From: Candidatus Fimenecus excrementavium
GTDB lineage: Bacteria; Bacillota; Clostridia; Oscillospirales; Acutalibacteraceae
Assembly: GCA_018712805.1 (NCBI GenBank)
Contig: DVGI01000021.1
Span: forward strand, 1-64,000
Direction of reading: 5' to 3'
Length of the DNA stretch: 64,000 bases
Part shown: in pieces, positions 42,891-51,597 of the stretch
Position numbering within the stretch: position 1 is the stretch's first letter
How the letters are laid out: every line of letters starts with the position of its first letter
Position numbers and translations under genes: made by a program
The notes under the pieces: generated by a model
What the model was told of the DNA's origin: nothing
The model's database searches: none
What the model saw: the letters and a program-made list of their open reading frames with translations, nothing else

Positions 42891-43970
42891 GTGCGGCTTC
42901 TTGGAAAACGATGGATTGCGCTCACGCTGGCTGTGCTTTTAACCGTCGGTATTTTTGCCTATGTTATGGGTGGCATCAATGCGCCCTCGGCGGCGAACCG
43001 ATACCGCACCACGCTTGCGCACGGCGGCGAAGCGCTTTGGCGCGGGCTTTCCGGAATTGTGCAACGAAGCACAAATTACACCGGCTACACACCCCTTGCC
43101 GACATTCCCGAAACCGAAAACGGCTATGTGCCGCAGGGCTATTGTTATTGCGAGGCGGCAGACGCCTATATCATTTCCTATTATCACGACAAAGACGCTT
43201 CTGTTTTGTCTATGGTGGACGCGCAAACCGGCAAACGGCAGAAAACCGTTGTGCTCCACCAAAATGACGGCACCCCGTTTACCGGTCACGCCGGCGGTGT
43301 GGCAGATGATGATACCTATGTTTACATTTGCGACGGCAACACGATTTACCGCATTTCGCTCGAACGCCTGCAAACCGCTTCCGACGGTGCGCCGGTCATG
43401 CTGACCGAATCCATCGTGACTGACGTGAAGTGCTCTTATATCGGAACAGACGGCGAATATTTATATGCCGGCGAGTTTTACACCTATTATTCCGACGGGC
43501 GTTATGACACAGACCCCACGCATCATATGCAGGTTTCCACGACCGAATTGAGTTTTGCGCGCTGCAACGCCTATGCGCTTTCGGAAATTGAGAACGCGTT
43601 TGCCAAAACGCCCGAAACCACGGTCACGCCGACAATGTCGTTCACCGTGCCGAACCGTGTCCAGGGATTTACGCGGCTTTCCGACGGGCAGTTTGCGCTG
43701 AGCGTTTCCTACGGGCGCAACACCGATTCCTGGCTTTACACTTACGCGGACGTAACGAAAGGGGAGCCCGCGTATTATCTCACTTACCCCGACCGTGATG
43801 TGCCGGTCTATTCGCTTTGCAGAACGGATATCACCGCGCGGCTTCGTCTCCCGCCGCTTTTAGAGGGCATTGACACAAAAGACGGCAAAGTGACCGGCAT
43901 TTTCGAATCCGGCGCCGAGAAATATAAAAACGGTAAATTTATTTTAAACAGCATTTGTGAATTTGAATAA
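42891..43970 (+). CDS. Exported beta-propeller-like protein
   Basis: 359 residues, unknown family. A basic N-terminus and hydrophobic segment (about 9-28) give a signal anchor. The outer part has repeated short beta-strand patterns such as YVPQGYCYCEAADAYIISYY, GGVADDDTYVYICDGNTIYRI and YIGTDGEYLYAGEFY, which suggest a propeller of about five to seven blades. GTG start with AAAGGGGGAG upstream. It is monocistronic. Confidence 0.6.
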   Translation: MRLLGKRWIALTLAVLLTVGIFAYVMGGINAPSAANRYRTTLAHGGEALWRGLSGIVQRSTNYTGYTPLADIPETENGYVPQGYCYCEAADAYIISYYHDKDASVLSMVDAQTGKRQKTVVLHQNDGTPFTGHAGGVADDDTYVYICDGNTIYRISLERLQTASDGAPVMLTESIVTDVKCSYIGTDGEYLYAGEFYTYYSDGRYDTDPTHHMQVSTTELSFARCNAYALSEIENAFAKTPETTVTPTMSFTVPNRVQGFTRLSDGQFALSVSYGRNTDSWLYTYADVTKGEPAYYLTYPDRDVPVYSLCRTDITARLRLPPLLEGIDTKDGKVTGIFESGAEKYKNGKFILNSICEFE

Positions 43971-43979
43971 TTAGATATA

Positions 43980-44022
43980 AAAGCAACGGGCAAAGAAATT
44001 TTCTTTGCCCGTTGTTTATTTA
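43980..44022. terminator. Bidirectional terminator
   Basis: A near-perfect 15-bp stem (from CAACGGGC at 43984 to GCCCGTTG ending at 44014) between convergent genes, with T-rich flanks. Confidence 0.9.
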
Positions 44023-44028
44023 CTATTT

Positions 44029-44820
44029 TCACCGAATATGAACCACTTCGCCGGAGGTGACAATCTTTTCGCCCTCGGCTGTGTCGACAACCAGCCCGCC
44101 GTTCGGTGCAATGTCCAAAACGCGCGCGTCGTAGCTTTCTTCCGGCAAAATGACGCGCACCATCTGCCCGAGCGTCGCCGAGCAGGCTTTTAAACGGTCA
44201 ATGACCTCTTTGTTGTCCTCGGTGAGTGCGTTTGTCCGCTGAATGTAGCGGTCCATGTTGTGCACAAGCTCCACGCAAAGCTCGTTGCGGTCGATTTCAC
44301 CTTGGTAAAATTCGGAAATCGCGCCCGCGACACAGGCAACGTCGTCCGGGAACGCGCCCGGCTGAACGTTCAGCCCCACACCGACTACAACATATTTCGG
44401 GCGGTTGTTGACGTTGACGATTTCGCACAAAATCCCGCAGAGTTTTTTGCCTTCATACAACACGTCGTTCGGCCATTTGACCGTGGTTTCGAGCCCGAAC
44501 ATATTATAAAGCGTGTCGCGGACGGCAAGCCCCGCAAGCGGGGAGATTAAATCCATATTTTTTTCGTTGCCGTGCAGCTCATAAACCGGCGTAACGTAAA
44601 TGCCCGTGCCCTTCGGCGAGCAAAACGTCCGCCCGAGCCTGCCGCGCCCGGCGGTTTGGCAGTCTGCCACAATCAGCGCGCCCGCGCCTTTACCCTCGTT
44701 GCAGAGCTTTTTGGCAACGGTGTTGGTGGATTCGGTTTCCGGGAAAAACTGCACCCGGCGTTTGACTTTATATTGCCGCAGTTGATAAATCAGATTTTTT
44801 TCAGTCAGTTCGCGTACCAT
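44029..44820 (-). CDS. birA: Biotin--protein ligase without DNA-binding domain
   Basis: 263 residues. Activates biotin with ATP and transfers it to biotin carboxyl carrier proteins. The biotin-AMP loop GRGRLGR, the ESTNT start of the catalytic domain and KWPNDVLYEGKKLCGIL with its catalytic lysine are present, as is a C-terminal SH3-like domain. The N-terminal winged helix of class II BirA is missing, so this is a group I enzyme that cannot repress biotin genes itself. Start ATG 44820 follows GAGAGGAAA. Confidence 0.93.
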   Translation of the reverse strand: MVRELTEKNLIYQLRQYKVKRRVQFFPETESTNTVAKKLCNEGKGAGALIVADCQTAGRGRLGRTFCSPKGTGIYVTPVYELHGNEKNMDLISPLAGLAVRDTLYNMFGLETTVKWPNDVLYEGKKLCGILCEIVNVNNRPKYVVVGVGLNVQPGAFPDDVACVAGAISEFYQGEIDRNELCVELVHNMDRYIQRTNALTEDNKEVIDRLKACSATLGQMVRVILPEESYDARVLDIAPNGGLVVDTAEGEKIVTSGEVVHIR

Positions 44821-44872
44821 AGGTTTCCTCTCACTATTTTATACTTTTTAGTTGATTTTTTTTCGACTTTCC

Positions 44873-44901
44873 TTTACAATGAAAACTGCAATAAATTATA
44901 T
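44873..44901 (+). promoter_or_regulatory. Possible promoter of the ABC exporter genes
   Basis: TTTACA (44873-44878), 17 bp, TTATAT (44896-44901); the -10 box is imperfect. Confidence 0.45.
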
Positions 44902-44943
44902 ACTATTTGCGCACGGCAATCAAGTGCGGAGGTGTAAACTTTT

Positions 44944-45855
44944 ATGGAACTGAAAACCGCGGAGCTCTATAAAAGCTTCGGTGAAAAAGCGGTGCTGCGG
45001 GGCGTTTCTTTTTCGGTGACCGGCGGGCGTGCGCTCGGTATTTTGGGCCGAAACGGCGCCGGCAAAACCACAACCATTCGAATTATTATGCAGGTCTTTT
45101 CCCCCGACAGCGGCGAAGTGCTTTTAGACGGGCAGCCGATGACGCCGGGAAAAGTCAAAATCGGCTATTTACCCGAAGAACGCGGTATGTACCCGAAAAA
45201 GTCGGTCATGCAGCAGCTTTTGTATTTCGGCATGCTCGCGGGGCTTAAAAAACGCGAAGCGGCCGCGAATGCCGACCGCTTGCTGGAACGACTGGAAATG
45301 ACCGAATACCGCGACAAACGACTGGATACGCTCTCGAAAGGCAACCAACAAAAAATCCAGCTGGTTGCAACGCTCATTGCCGACCCCGATATTATCATTT
45401 TGGACGAGCCGTTTTCAGGCCTCGACCCGGTGAATGCAATGCTACTGAAAGATTTGGTGCGTGAACTCATCGCCAAAGGGCGGATTGTGCTTTTTTCCAG
45501 CCACCAGATGAATTACATAGAAGAGTTTTGCGACGATATTGCTATTTTGAACGGCGGCAAGATTGTGCTTTCCGGCGACATCGGGGAAATTAAGCGAAGC
45601 TTTGACCGCCGGACGATTTTGCTTTCCGGCAAGGAACTGCAAAAAATCGATGCGTTTTTAACCGCACAGGCGCTTCCCTTTGTTTCGGCGCACGAAATTA
45701 CAGACGGCAAGGTCGCCGTGACCTTGCGCGCGCCGCAGGATAAAGAAGCGCTTTACAAAGCGTTGGAGCCGCTCGCGGGAAGCGTGGACGCGTTCGTTGT
45801 CAAAGAACCCACGCTCAACGAGATTTTTGTGCATTACACGGAGGGCGCGATATGA
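44944..45855 (+). CDS. ABC transporter ATP-binding protein (NatA-like)
   Basis: 303 residues. Walker A GRNGAGKTTT, signature LSKGNQQK (a variant of LSGGQ), Walker B DIIILDEPFSGLD and switch His in FSSHQMNYIEEFC. The C-terminal 80 residues resemble the DUF4162 extension typical of NatA-type export ATPases. It is coupled to the permease by a four-base overlap. The substrate (sodium, peptide or drug) cannot be read from the sequence. Confidence 0.93.
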   Translation: MELKTAELYKSFGEKAVLRGVSFSVTGGRALGILGRNGAGKTTTIRIIMQVFSPDSGEVLLDGQPMTPGKVKIGYLPEERGMYPKKSVMQQLLYFGMLAGLKKREAAANADRLLERLEMTEYRDKRLDTLSKGNQQKIQLVATLIADPDIIILDEPFSGLDPVNAMLLKDLVRELIAKGRIVLFSSHQMNYIEEFCDDIAILNGGKIVLSGDIGEIKRSFDRRTILLSGKELQKIDAFLTAQALPFVSAHEITDGKVAVTLRAPQDKEALYKALEPLAGSVDAFVVKEPTLNEIFVHYTEGAI

Positions 45856-47105
45856 AACAGTTTCGTCATATTTTCAGCTTTGAATATAAAAGCTATGTGT
45901 GCAACAAGGTTTTTGTCGCTTTGACAGTGATTTCGATTTTGTTTATGGCGGTTGTGCTGTTTTTTCCGCGATTTTCTGCCGGAAAAGATATTTCGCTTCC
46001 GTCGATTTCCGACACCGCCCCGAAAACGATTGCGATAGCAAGCACCTGTTCCGACAGCGCAAAAGACGTCGCCGGATATTTGCAACCCGGGCTTCCAAAA
46101 GCCACTTTGACCGCAGTCGAAACCGATTTGGATACGTTAAAAGCAAGCGTTGCAGACGGTACTTATGACGCTGCCGTGCTGCTCGAAAGCCCGACGCAGT
46201 ATAAATACATCACCCAAACCGGTGCGCTGACGGACAACACCTCTTACACCATCAGCGAAATGCTGACCGTGCGAAGACAATATGCGACGATGGCGCAATA
46301 CGGCTTAACCGGGCAAGAGGCGCAAAGCGTGATGACCGCCGCCGTGACCGCCGAACCGGTCGTGCTCGGCAACGACCAAAGTCAAAGCTTTTTCTACACC
46401 TATATTTTAATGTTTTTATTGTATTTTGCTGTGATGATGTATGGCCAGTTTGTCGCGCAAAGCGTCGCCGTCGAGAAAAGCTCGCGCGCAATGGAGTTGC
46501 TGATTACCTCGGCAAAGCCGGTCAATTTGATGTTCGGCAAGGTGCTCGGCTCCGGCGCGGCGGGGCTTACACAGCTTGTATTGCTCCTCGGCAGTGCGTT
46601 CACCTTTTACAGCGTCAACAAATCTTACTGGGCGTCCAACATGGTGATTGAATCCGTTTTCGGCATGCCGCTTCGGATGATTCTTTACACGGTTTTGTTC
46701 TTTGTTTTGGGCTTTTTGCTGTATTCTTTCCTCTACGGCGCTTTGGCGTCGCTTGCAAGTCGGCTTGAAGACGTCAACACGCTGATTATGCCGGTGACGT
46801 TTTTGATGATTATCGCGTTTATGGTGACGATGTTCTCGATGGTCGGCGATGTCGACAGCCCGCTGATGAAAGTCGCGTCCTATATCCCGTTTACGTCGCC
46901 GCTCGCGATGTTTACCCGCATTGCCATGGGTCACGTTGAAACAGTCGAAATTGTGATTTCTGTCGCGATTTTGCTGCTTTCTACCGTGGGTGTCGGCTAT
47001 CTTGCCGCCGCGATTTACCGCATCGGCGTTTTGATGTACGGCAAGCCCCCGAAGTTTAACGAACTGTTGCGCGCGCTTCGCAACAACCGGGCAAAAAAGA
47101 TTTAA
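45852..47105 (+). CDS. ABC-2 type permease (NatB-like)
   Basis: 417 residues. One helix near the N-terminus (about 22-40), a large extracytoplasmic domain (about 45-175), then a C-terminal block of five or six helices. The block contains the ABC-2 EKSSRAMELLITSAKP coupling segment, the classic mark of the NatB/YhaP family. It is the partner of the ATPase immediately upstream. Confidence 0.92.
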   Translation: MKQFRHIFSFEYKSYVCNKVFVALTVISILFMAVVLFFPRFSAGKDISLPSISDTAPKTIAIASTCSDSAKDVAGYLQPGLPKATLTAVETDLDTLKASVADGTYDAAVLLESPTQYKYITQTGALTDNTSYTISEMLTVRRQYATMAQYGLTGQEAQSVMTAAVTAEPVVLGNDQSQSFFYTYILMFLLYFAVMMYGQFVAQSVAVEKSSRAMELLITSAKPVNLMFGKVLGSGAAGLTQLVLLLGSAFTFYSVNKSYWASNMVIESVFGMPLRMILYTVLFFVLGFLLYSFLYGALASLASRLEDVNTLIMPVTFLMIIAFMVTMFSMVGDVDSPLMKVASYIPFTSPLAMFTRIAMGHVETVEIVISVAILLLSTVGVGYLAAAIYRIGVLMYGKPPKFNELLRALRNNRAKKI

Positions 47106-47122
47106 AAATTTCCAAAAAAGTG

Positions 47123-47151
47123 TTGACAACGCGCTTTTACGGTGTTAGTAT
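47123..47151 (+). promoter_or_regulatory. Promoter of the aromatic amino-acid operon
   Basis: TTGACA (47123-47128), 17 bp, TAGTAT (47146-47151). The resulting leader of about 235 nt holds the Phe/Tyr peptide gene and the attenuator. Confidence 0.9.
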
Positions 47152-47199
47152 ACTTTAAACCGCGAAATTCAGCGGAATAAAACGAAAGGAAAAAAGCAA

Positions 47200-47301
47200 A
47201 TGTCTAAATTCGTCTTTACAGCCGAATACTTTTACTTTTACTTTACCAACTTTTTTGGCAAGGTTTTTTCGAGTTTCGCTGTAAAAGAGTTCGTTTGCTG
47301 A
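47200..47301 (+). CDS. Phe/Tyr-rich leader peptide of the aro operon attenuator
   Basis: 33 codons from ATG 47200 to TGA 47301, with AAAGGA nine bases upstream. The peptide begins MSKFVFTAE, continues YFYFYFTNFFGKVF and ends SSFAVKEFVC. Ten residues are Phe and three Tyr, with the alternating YFYFYF run at residues 10-15 (47227-47244). This composition has no structural meaning but is exactly what a ribosome-stalling sensor of charged tRNA-Phe and tRNA-Tyr needs. It is followed by a strong terminator before aroF, the operon that makes these amino acids. Confidence 0.88.
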   Translation: MSKFVFTAEYFYFYFTNFFGKVFSSFAVKEFVC

Positions 47302-47359
47302 TTTTCCGCGCAATTTTGTAAAACAGCTCCGCAGTGAAACGCACTGCGGAGTTTTTTAT
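47215..47359 (+). promoter_or_regulatory. Attenuator RNA of the aro operon (segments 1-2-3-4)
   Basis: Segment 1 (47215-47222, TTTACAGC) is complementary to segment 2 (47278-47285, GCTGTAAA). The five-base core GCTGT of segment 2 can instead pair with ACAGC at 47323-47327 (segment 3), which borders and slightly overlaps the terminator stem. A ribosome stalled on the YFYFYF codons would cover segment 1 and free segment 2 to pair with segment 3, weakening the terminator. The pairings are read by eye; energies were not computed. Confidence 0.65.
47327..47359 (+). terminator. Attenuator terminator before aroF
   Basis: A perfect 10-bp stem CTCCGCAGTG/CACTGCGGAG (47327-47336 with 47342-47351) followed by TTTTTTATT, 35 bp upstream of the aroF start. 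A terminator inside an operon leader implies attenuation. Confidence 0.93.
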
Positions 47360-47393
47360 TATGTTGAAACGTAAAACGAAGGAGTAAAACAGT

Positions 47394-48401
47394 ATGGTAG
47401 TTATCTTAAAAGACCACGCAGAACAGAAAAAGGTCAAAAACTTAACAGACTGGCTTGAAAATCAGGGCCTGTCGGTGCACACCGTCAAAGGGCAGTACCA
47501 AACCATCTTGGGCCTCATCGGCGACACCAGCAAAGTCGACATTGACTTAATCCAAGGGCTTGACATCGTTGAAAACGTCAAGCGTATTTCCGAGCCTTAT
47601 AAAAACGCTAACCGTAAATTCCACCCGGACGACACCGTTATTGACGTGAACGGTTACAAAATCGGCGGCGGCAATTTCCAATATTTCGCCGGTCCCTGCT
47701 CGGTCGAAAGCCGTGAACAGATTTTGACGATTGCCCGAGCGGTGCAAAAAGCGGGCGCGAACATTCTGCGCGGCGGCGCGTTCAAACCGCGTACTTCGCC
47801 TTACGCGTTCCAAGGCATGCGTGCCGAAGGACTGGAACTTCTTTTGGAAGCGAAAAAAGAAACCGGCATGCCGATTGTTACCGAAATCATGGACGCTTCG
47901 CACCTGCCGTTGTTTGAAGACGTTGATATTATTCAGGTCGGCGCACGCAATATGCAGAACTTCGAACTGCTCAAACAGCTCGGCCGAATTGACAAGCCGA
48001 TTTTCTTAAAACGCGGGCTTGCCGCCACCTTGCAGGAGTTCTTGATGAGCGCCGAATACATTATGGCGGAAGGCAACCAAAAGGTCATTCTTTGCGAACG
48101 CGGTATCCGTACTTTCGAAACCGCCACGCGCAACACGCTCGACCTTTCCGCTGTGCCGATGCTCAAAGAAATGTCACACCTGCCGGTTGTCGTGGACCCG
48201 AGCCACGCCTGCGGCATTGCAAGGATGGTCAAACCGATGGCGTTCGCTGCGGCGGCTTGCGGCGCGGACGGCTTAATGATTGAAGTCCACAACGACCCCG
48301 CCCACGCTTTGTGCGACGGCCCGCAGGCGCTCACCCCCGAACGCTTCGCCGAGGTCACCGCGGGCGTTGCGAAAATCCGTGAAGCTGTCAAGGGGGCTTA
48401 A
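47394..48401 (+). CDS. aroF: 3-deoxy-7-phosphoheptulonate synthase (type I-beta)
   Basis: First step of the shikimate pathway: phosphoenolpyruvate plus erythrose-4-phosphate to DAHP. The 335 residues comprise an N-terminal ferredoxin-like regulatory domain (1-70), as in Thermotoga and clostridial enzymes, and the barrel domain. Conserved segments are [63 protein letters not shown] and [10 protein letters not shown]. It is first in the operon, with GAAGGAG before ATG 47394. The regulatory domain suggests feedback by Phe or Tyr. Confidence 0.96.
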   Translation: MVVILKDHAEQKKVKNLTDWLENQGLSVHTVKGQYQTILGLIGDTSKVDIDLIQGLDIVENVKRISEPYKNANRKFHPDDTVIDVNGYKIGGGNFQYFAGPCSVESREQILTIARAVQKAGANILRGGAFKPRTSPYAFQGMRAEGLELLLEAKKETGMPIVTEIMDASHLPLFEDVDIIQVGARNMQNFELLKQLGRIDKPIFLKRGLAATLQEFLMSAEYIMAEGNQKVILCERGIRTFETATRNTLDLSAVPMLKEMSHLPVVVDPSHACGIARMVKPMAFAAAACGADGLMIEVHNDPAHALCDGPQALTPERFAEVTAGVAKIREAVKGA

Positions 48402-48404
48402 ACT

Positions 48405-49250
48405 ATGAGAATCGGCATTGTCGGCTTAGGCCTTATCGGCGGCTCGCTCGCTAAGGCACTCAAATACAATACGGAACACGAAGTGCTGGGCACGGACGTT
48501 GACCGCGGCGTGCTGCTCAAAGCAAAACTGTTGGGCGCGGTCGACGACGAATTGCTGCCCGAACAGCTTCCTTCTTGTGATTTGGTGATTACCGCGCTTT
48601 ATCCGCAGGATACGCTCGATTACATCACCCAACACGCGCAAAGCTTTAAAAAGGGCGCTATTGTGATGGATTGCTGCGGCGTGAAACGTGTGATTTGCGA
48701 AACGCTTTGGCAGTGCGCCAAAGAAAACGGCTTCCTCTTTTACGGCGCGCACCCGATGGCGGGTCTGCATTTCTCCGGCTTTGCTTATTCCGACGTGCAT
48801 ATGTTCTCGAACGCGTCGATGATTTTGCTGCCGCCCGATAACGCGGACATCAACGATTTGGCGAATTTGAAACATTTGTTTTTGTCGATTGGTTTTACCA
48901 ATATCCAAATTTCCACGCCCGAAGAGCATGACCGCATTATCGCCTATACGTCTCAGCTTGCGCACGTGGTCTCGAACGCTTATGTGAAAAGCCCCCAAGC
49001 GCAGGTGCACAACGGCTTTTCTGCGGGCAGTTACAAAGATTTGACCCGTGTTGCGAAACTCAACGCCGATATGTGGACCGAGTTGTTTTTAGACAATGTC
49101 GATAATCTTACCGAAGAGCTCGACGGCTTGATTGAAAATTTGCAGCAGTACAGCCGTGCTTTGCACGAGAAAGACGCCAAAACGCTCCACGCGCTTTTGA
49201 AAGCGGGCAGCGACCGCAAAGAAAAAATCGACGGGCAATACCGCAACTGA
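48405..49250 (+). CDS. tyrA: Prephenate dehydrogenase
   Basis: 281-residue NAD(P)-dependent enzyme making 4-hydroxyphenylpyruvate for tyrosine. Rossmann motif GIVGLGLIGGSLAKAL (3-18), the active-site histidine segment YGAHPMAGLHFSGF and SQLAHVVSNAYV further on. No C-terminal ACT domain, so feedback must act elsewhere. It is three bases after the aroF stop. Confidence 0.93.
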   Translation: MRIGIVGLGLIGGSLAKALKYNTEHEVLGTDVDRGVLLKAKLLGAVDDELLPEQLPSCDLVITALYPQDTLDYITQHAQSFKKGAIVMDCCGVKRVICETLWQCAKENGFLFYGAHPMAGLHFSGFAYSDVHMFSNASMILLPPDNADINDLANLKHLFLSIGFTNIQISTPEEHDRIIAYTSQLAHVVSNAYVKSPQAQVHNGFSAGSYKDLTRVAKLNADMWTELFLDNVDNLTEELDGLIENLQQYSRALHEKDAKTLHALLKAGSDRKEKIDGQYRN

Positions 49251-49264
49251 CAGGGGAGTATGTT

Positions 49265-50323
49265 ATGCAAACCGTAAAAGTGCAGGCAAGCACGGATTAT
49301 ACCATTTATATTGAAAGCGGGCTTTTGAAACAGGCGGGCGAATACCTGCGCGCTGTAACGGAAGCGAAAACCGCCGTCATTGTCACCGACGACGTTGTAA
49401 ACGGGCTTTATGCCGATACGGTGGAAGCCTCGTTAAAACAAACCGGCTTTGCGACGCTGCGCTTTGTGTTCCCGAACGGTGAAGCCTCCAAAAACCTCAC
49501 CGTTTACGGCGAAGCGTTGGAATTTTTCGCGGCAAACCACGTTACGCGCACCGACTGCGTCGTGGCGCTCGGCGGCGGCGTGGTCGGTGACCTTGCGGGC
49601 TTCGCGGCGGCGACCTATCAGCGCGGGATTGACTATGTGCAAATCCCCACAACGCTGCTAAGCTGTGTCGATTCTTCCGTCGGCGGCAAAACCGCGGTAG
49701 ATTTAAAAGGCGGCAAGAATTTGGCGGGCGCTTTTTATCAGCCGAAGCTGGTGCTTTGCGATTACAGCACGCTTTCGACGCTTACCGACGCGCAGTTTGC
49801 CGACGGCATGGCGGAGGTCATTAAATACGGCATGATTTTTGACCGCGCCTTTTTGGATTTTCTATTAGAAAACGAAGCAAAAGACAACCTTGAAACCGTG
49901 ATTACCCGCTGCGTTACGCTCAAGCGCGACGTCGTCGAACAAGACGAACAGGACCACGGCAAACGCGGACTTTTGAATTTCGGGCACACGCTCGGCCACG
50001 CGATTGAAGGGTGCAGCGATTTTTCGATAACCCACGGCAGCGCGGTAGCTGTCGGTATGGTGCTCGCTTCCCGCGCGGCTTATAAAATGAACGTGAGCAA
50101 AGCGGACGAAACAAAGCTTCTTTGCAAGCTTCTTCAAAAATATCATTTGCCGATGCAAACGGATTACAGCGCCGAGGCGCTCACCTCCCGTGCGCTTTCC
50201 GACAAAAAACGCGCCGGCGACCGCATCACGCTGATTTTGCCGGAAGAAGCGGGCAAATGCGTGCTGTATCCGATTTCCACCGACCGCCTTTTGGACTTTA
50301 CAAAACAAGGACTGAACGCATGA
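49265..50323 (+). CDS. aroB: 3-dehydroquinate synthase
   Basis: 352 residues. Cyclises DAHP to 3-dehydroquinate with NAD and a divalent metal. Conserved segments are VALGGGVVGDLAGFAAATYQRG, QIPTTLLSCVDSSVGGKTAVD, KNLAGAFYQPKLV, EVIKYGMI and the metal-ligand FGHTLGHAIE. It overlaps aroA by four bases. Confidence 0.96.
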   Translation: MQTVKVQASTDYTIYIESGLLKQAGEYLRAVTEAKTAVIVTDDVVNGLYADTVEASLKQTGFATLRFVFPNGEASKNLTVYGEALEFFAANHVTRTDCVVALGGGVVGDLAGFAAATYQRGIDYVQIPTTLLSCVDSSVGGKTAVDLKGGKNLAGAFYQPKLVLCDYSTLSTLTDAQFADGMAEVIKYGMIFDRAFLDFLLENEAKDNLETVITRCVTLKRDVVEQDEQDHGKRGLLNFGHTLGHAIEGCSDFSITHGSAVAVGMVLASRAAYKMNVSKADETKLLCKLLQKYHLPMQTDYSAEALTSRALSDKKRAGDRITLILPEEAGKCVLYPISTDRLLDFTKQGLNA

Positions 50324-51597
50324 ACATTCGATTAACGCCGGCAAAACTGCACGGCACGCTCCCTGCGATTTCGTCCAAATCCGACGCGCACCGCGTGCTG
50401 ATTGCAAGTGCACTTGCCGAAAAACCGACCAAAATGCTTTGCAATATTGTGTCTGACGACATTCACGCAACCGCCGCGTGCCTTGCGGCGCTCGGCGCCA
50501 AAGCGGAATTTTCCGACGGCGTGATTACCGTGTACCCGAACGCCTGCGAAACGCCGAAAGACGTGTCGCTCGACTGCGGCGAAAGCGGTTCGACCCTGCG
50601 GTTTTTACTGCCACTGGTTTCCGCGCTCGGCAAAAACGGTACGTTTATAGGGCACGGCCGGCTGCCCAACCGTCCGGTCACCCCGTTGCGTGAAGCGATG
50701 GAAGCCCACGGCGTGCGCTTTCCGCAAAAAGAGCAGTTCCCTTTAAAAACCGAGGGGCAGCTCTCGGCGGGGGAATACACCCTGCGCGGCGACGTCAGCT
50801 CGCAATATATCACGGGGCTTTTGTTTTCTTTGCCGCTTTTAGAAAAGGACAGCACCTTAACCCTTTTGCCGCCGGTGGAATCGCTCCCTTATATCCGAAT
50901 GACCTTGCACACCCTTCGTGTGTTCGGCATTGAAATTGAAGAGACCGAACAAGGCTTTGTCATTCCGGGAAAGCAGCACTTCCGCTCGCCCGGGGAAATC
51001 ACCGTTGAGGGCGACTGGTCGAACGCGGCGTTTTTCTTGGTTGCCGGTGCGCTGGGCGACAGCGTGACGGTGACGGGGCTGCGGCAAGATTCGGAACAAG
51101 GCGACAAAGCGATTGTGCGCCTGCTTTCCGAAATGGGTGCAAAAGTGGAAATTCGCGGCGACGCTGTCACGGTTTCGCCGGCAGAACTCCACGGGATTCC
51201 GATTGACGGCGCGAATATTCCCGACCTTGTACCGGTGCTTTCCGTCGCGGCAGCTGCCGCAAAAAGCGGCGTGACGGTTATTTCCAACGCCGCGCGCCTG
51301 CGGTTAAAAGAATGTGACCGCCTTTCTGCCGTGAACGACTGTCTTACCAAACTCGGTGCGGCAGTTTCGGAAACCGACGACGGGTTGGTGATTTGGGGCG
51401 GCGACCCCTTACACGGCGGGCAGGTCTCGTCTTATAACGACCACCGCATGGCCATGGCAACGGCGGTCGCTTCGATTGCTGCGGACGGCCCTGTGGTTGT
51501 CCACGACGCGCAAGCGGTGAAAAAATCCTATCCGCATTTCTTTGAAGATTTTAATAAACTGGGAGGAAAAGCAGATGTCCTCAATTCTGACAGGTAA
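50320..51597 (+). CDS. aroA: 3-phosphoshikimate 1-carboxyvinyltransferase (EPSP synthase)
   Basis: 425 residues. Joins shikimate-3-phosphate and phosphoenolpyruvate. Conserved: ISSKSDAHRVLIASALA, DCGESGSTLRFLLPL, the glyphosate-site region GRLPNRPVTPL, SSQYITGLLFSLPLL, RLKECDRLSAV and SSYNDHRMAMA. The true start is ATG 50320, overlapping the aroB stop (ATGA); a longer open frame upstream is inside aroB. The SSKSD and RPVTP details may place it in a less common class. Confidence 0.96.
   Translation: MNIRLTPAKLHGTLPAISSKSDAHRVLIASALAEKPTKMLCNIVSDDIHATAACLAALGAKAEFSDGVITVYPNACETPKDVSLDCGESGSTLRFLLPLVSALGKNGTFIGHGRLPNRPVTPLREAMEAHGVRFPQKEQFPLKTEGQLSAGEYTLRGDVSSQYITGLLFSLPLLEKDSTLTLLPPVESLPYIRMTLHTLRVFGIEIEETEQGFVIPGKQHFRSPGEITVEGDWSNAAFFLVAGALGDSVTVTGLRQDSEQGDKAIVRLLSEMGAKVEIRGDAVTVSPAELHGIPIDGANIPDLVPVLSVAAAAAKSGVTVISNAARLRLKECDRLSAVNDCLTKLGAAVSETDDGLVIWGGDPLHGGQVSSYNDHRMAMATAVASIAADGPVVVHDAQAVKKSYPHFFEDFNKLGGKADVLNSDR

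Noticed and set aside
47152..47393. T-box riboswitch before aroF
   Set aside because: No T-box consensus or specifier hairpin seen. The leader is too short and is filled by the Phe/Tyr peptide and terminator.
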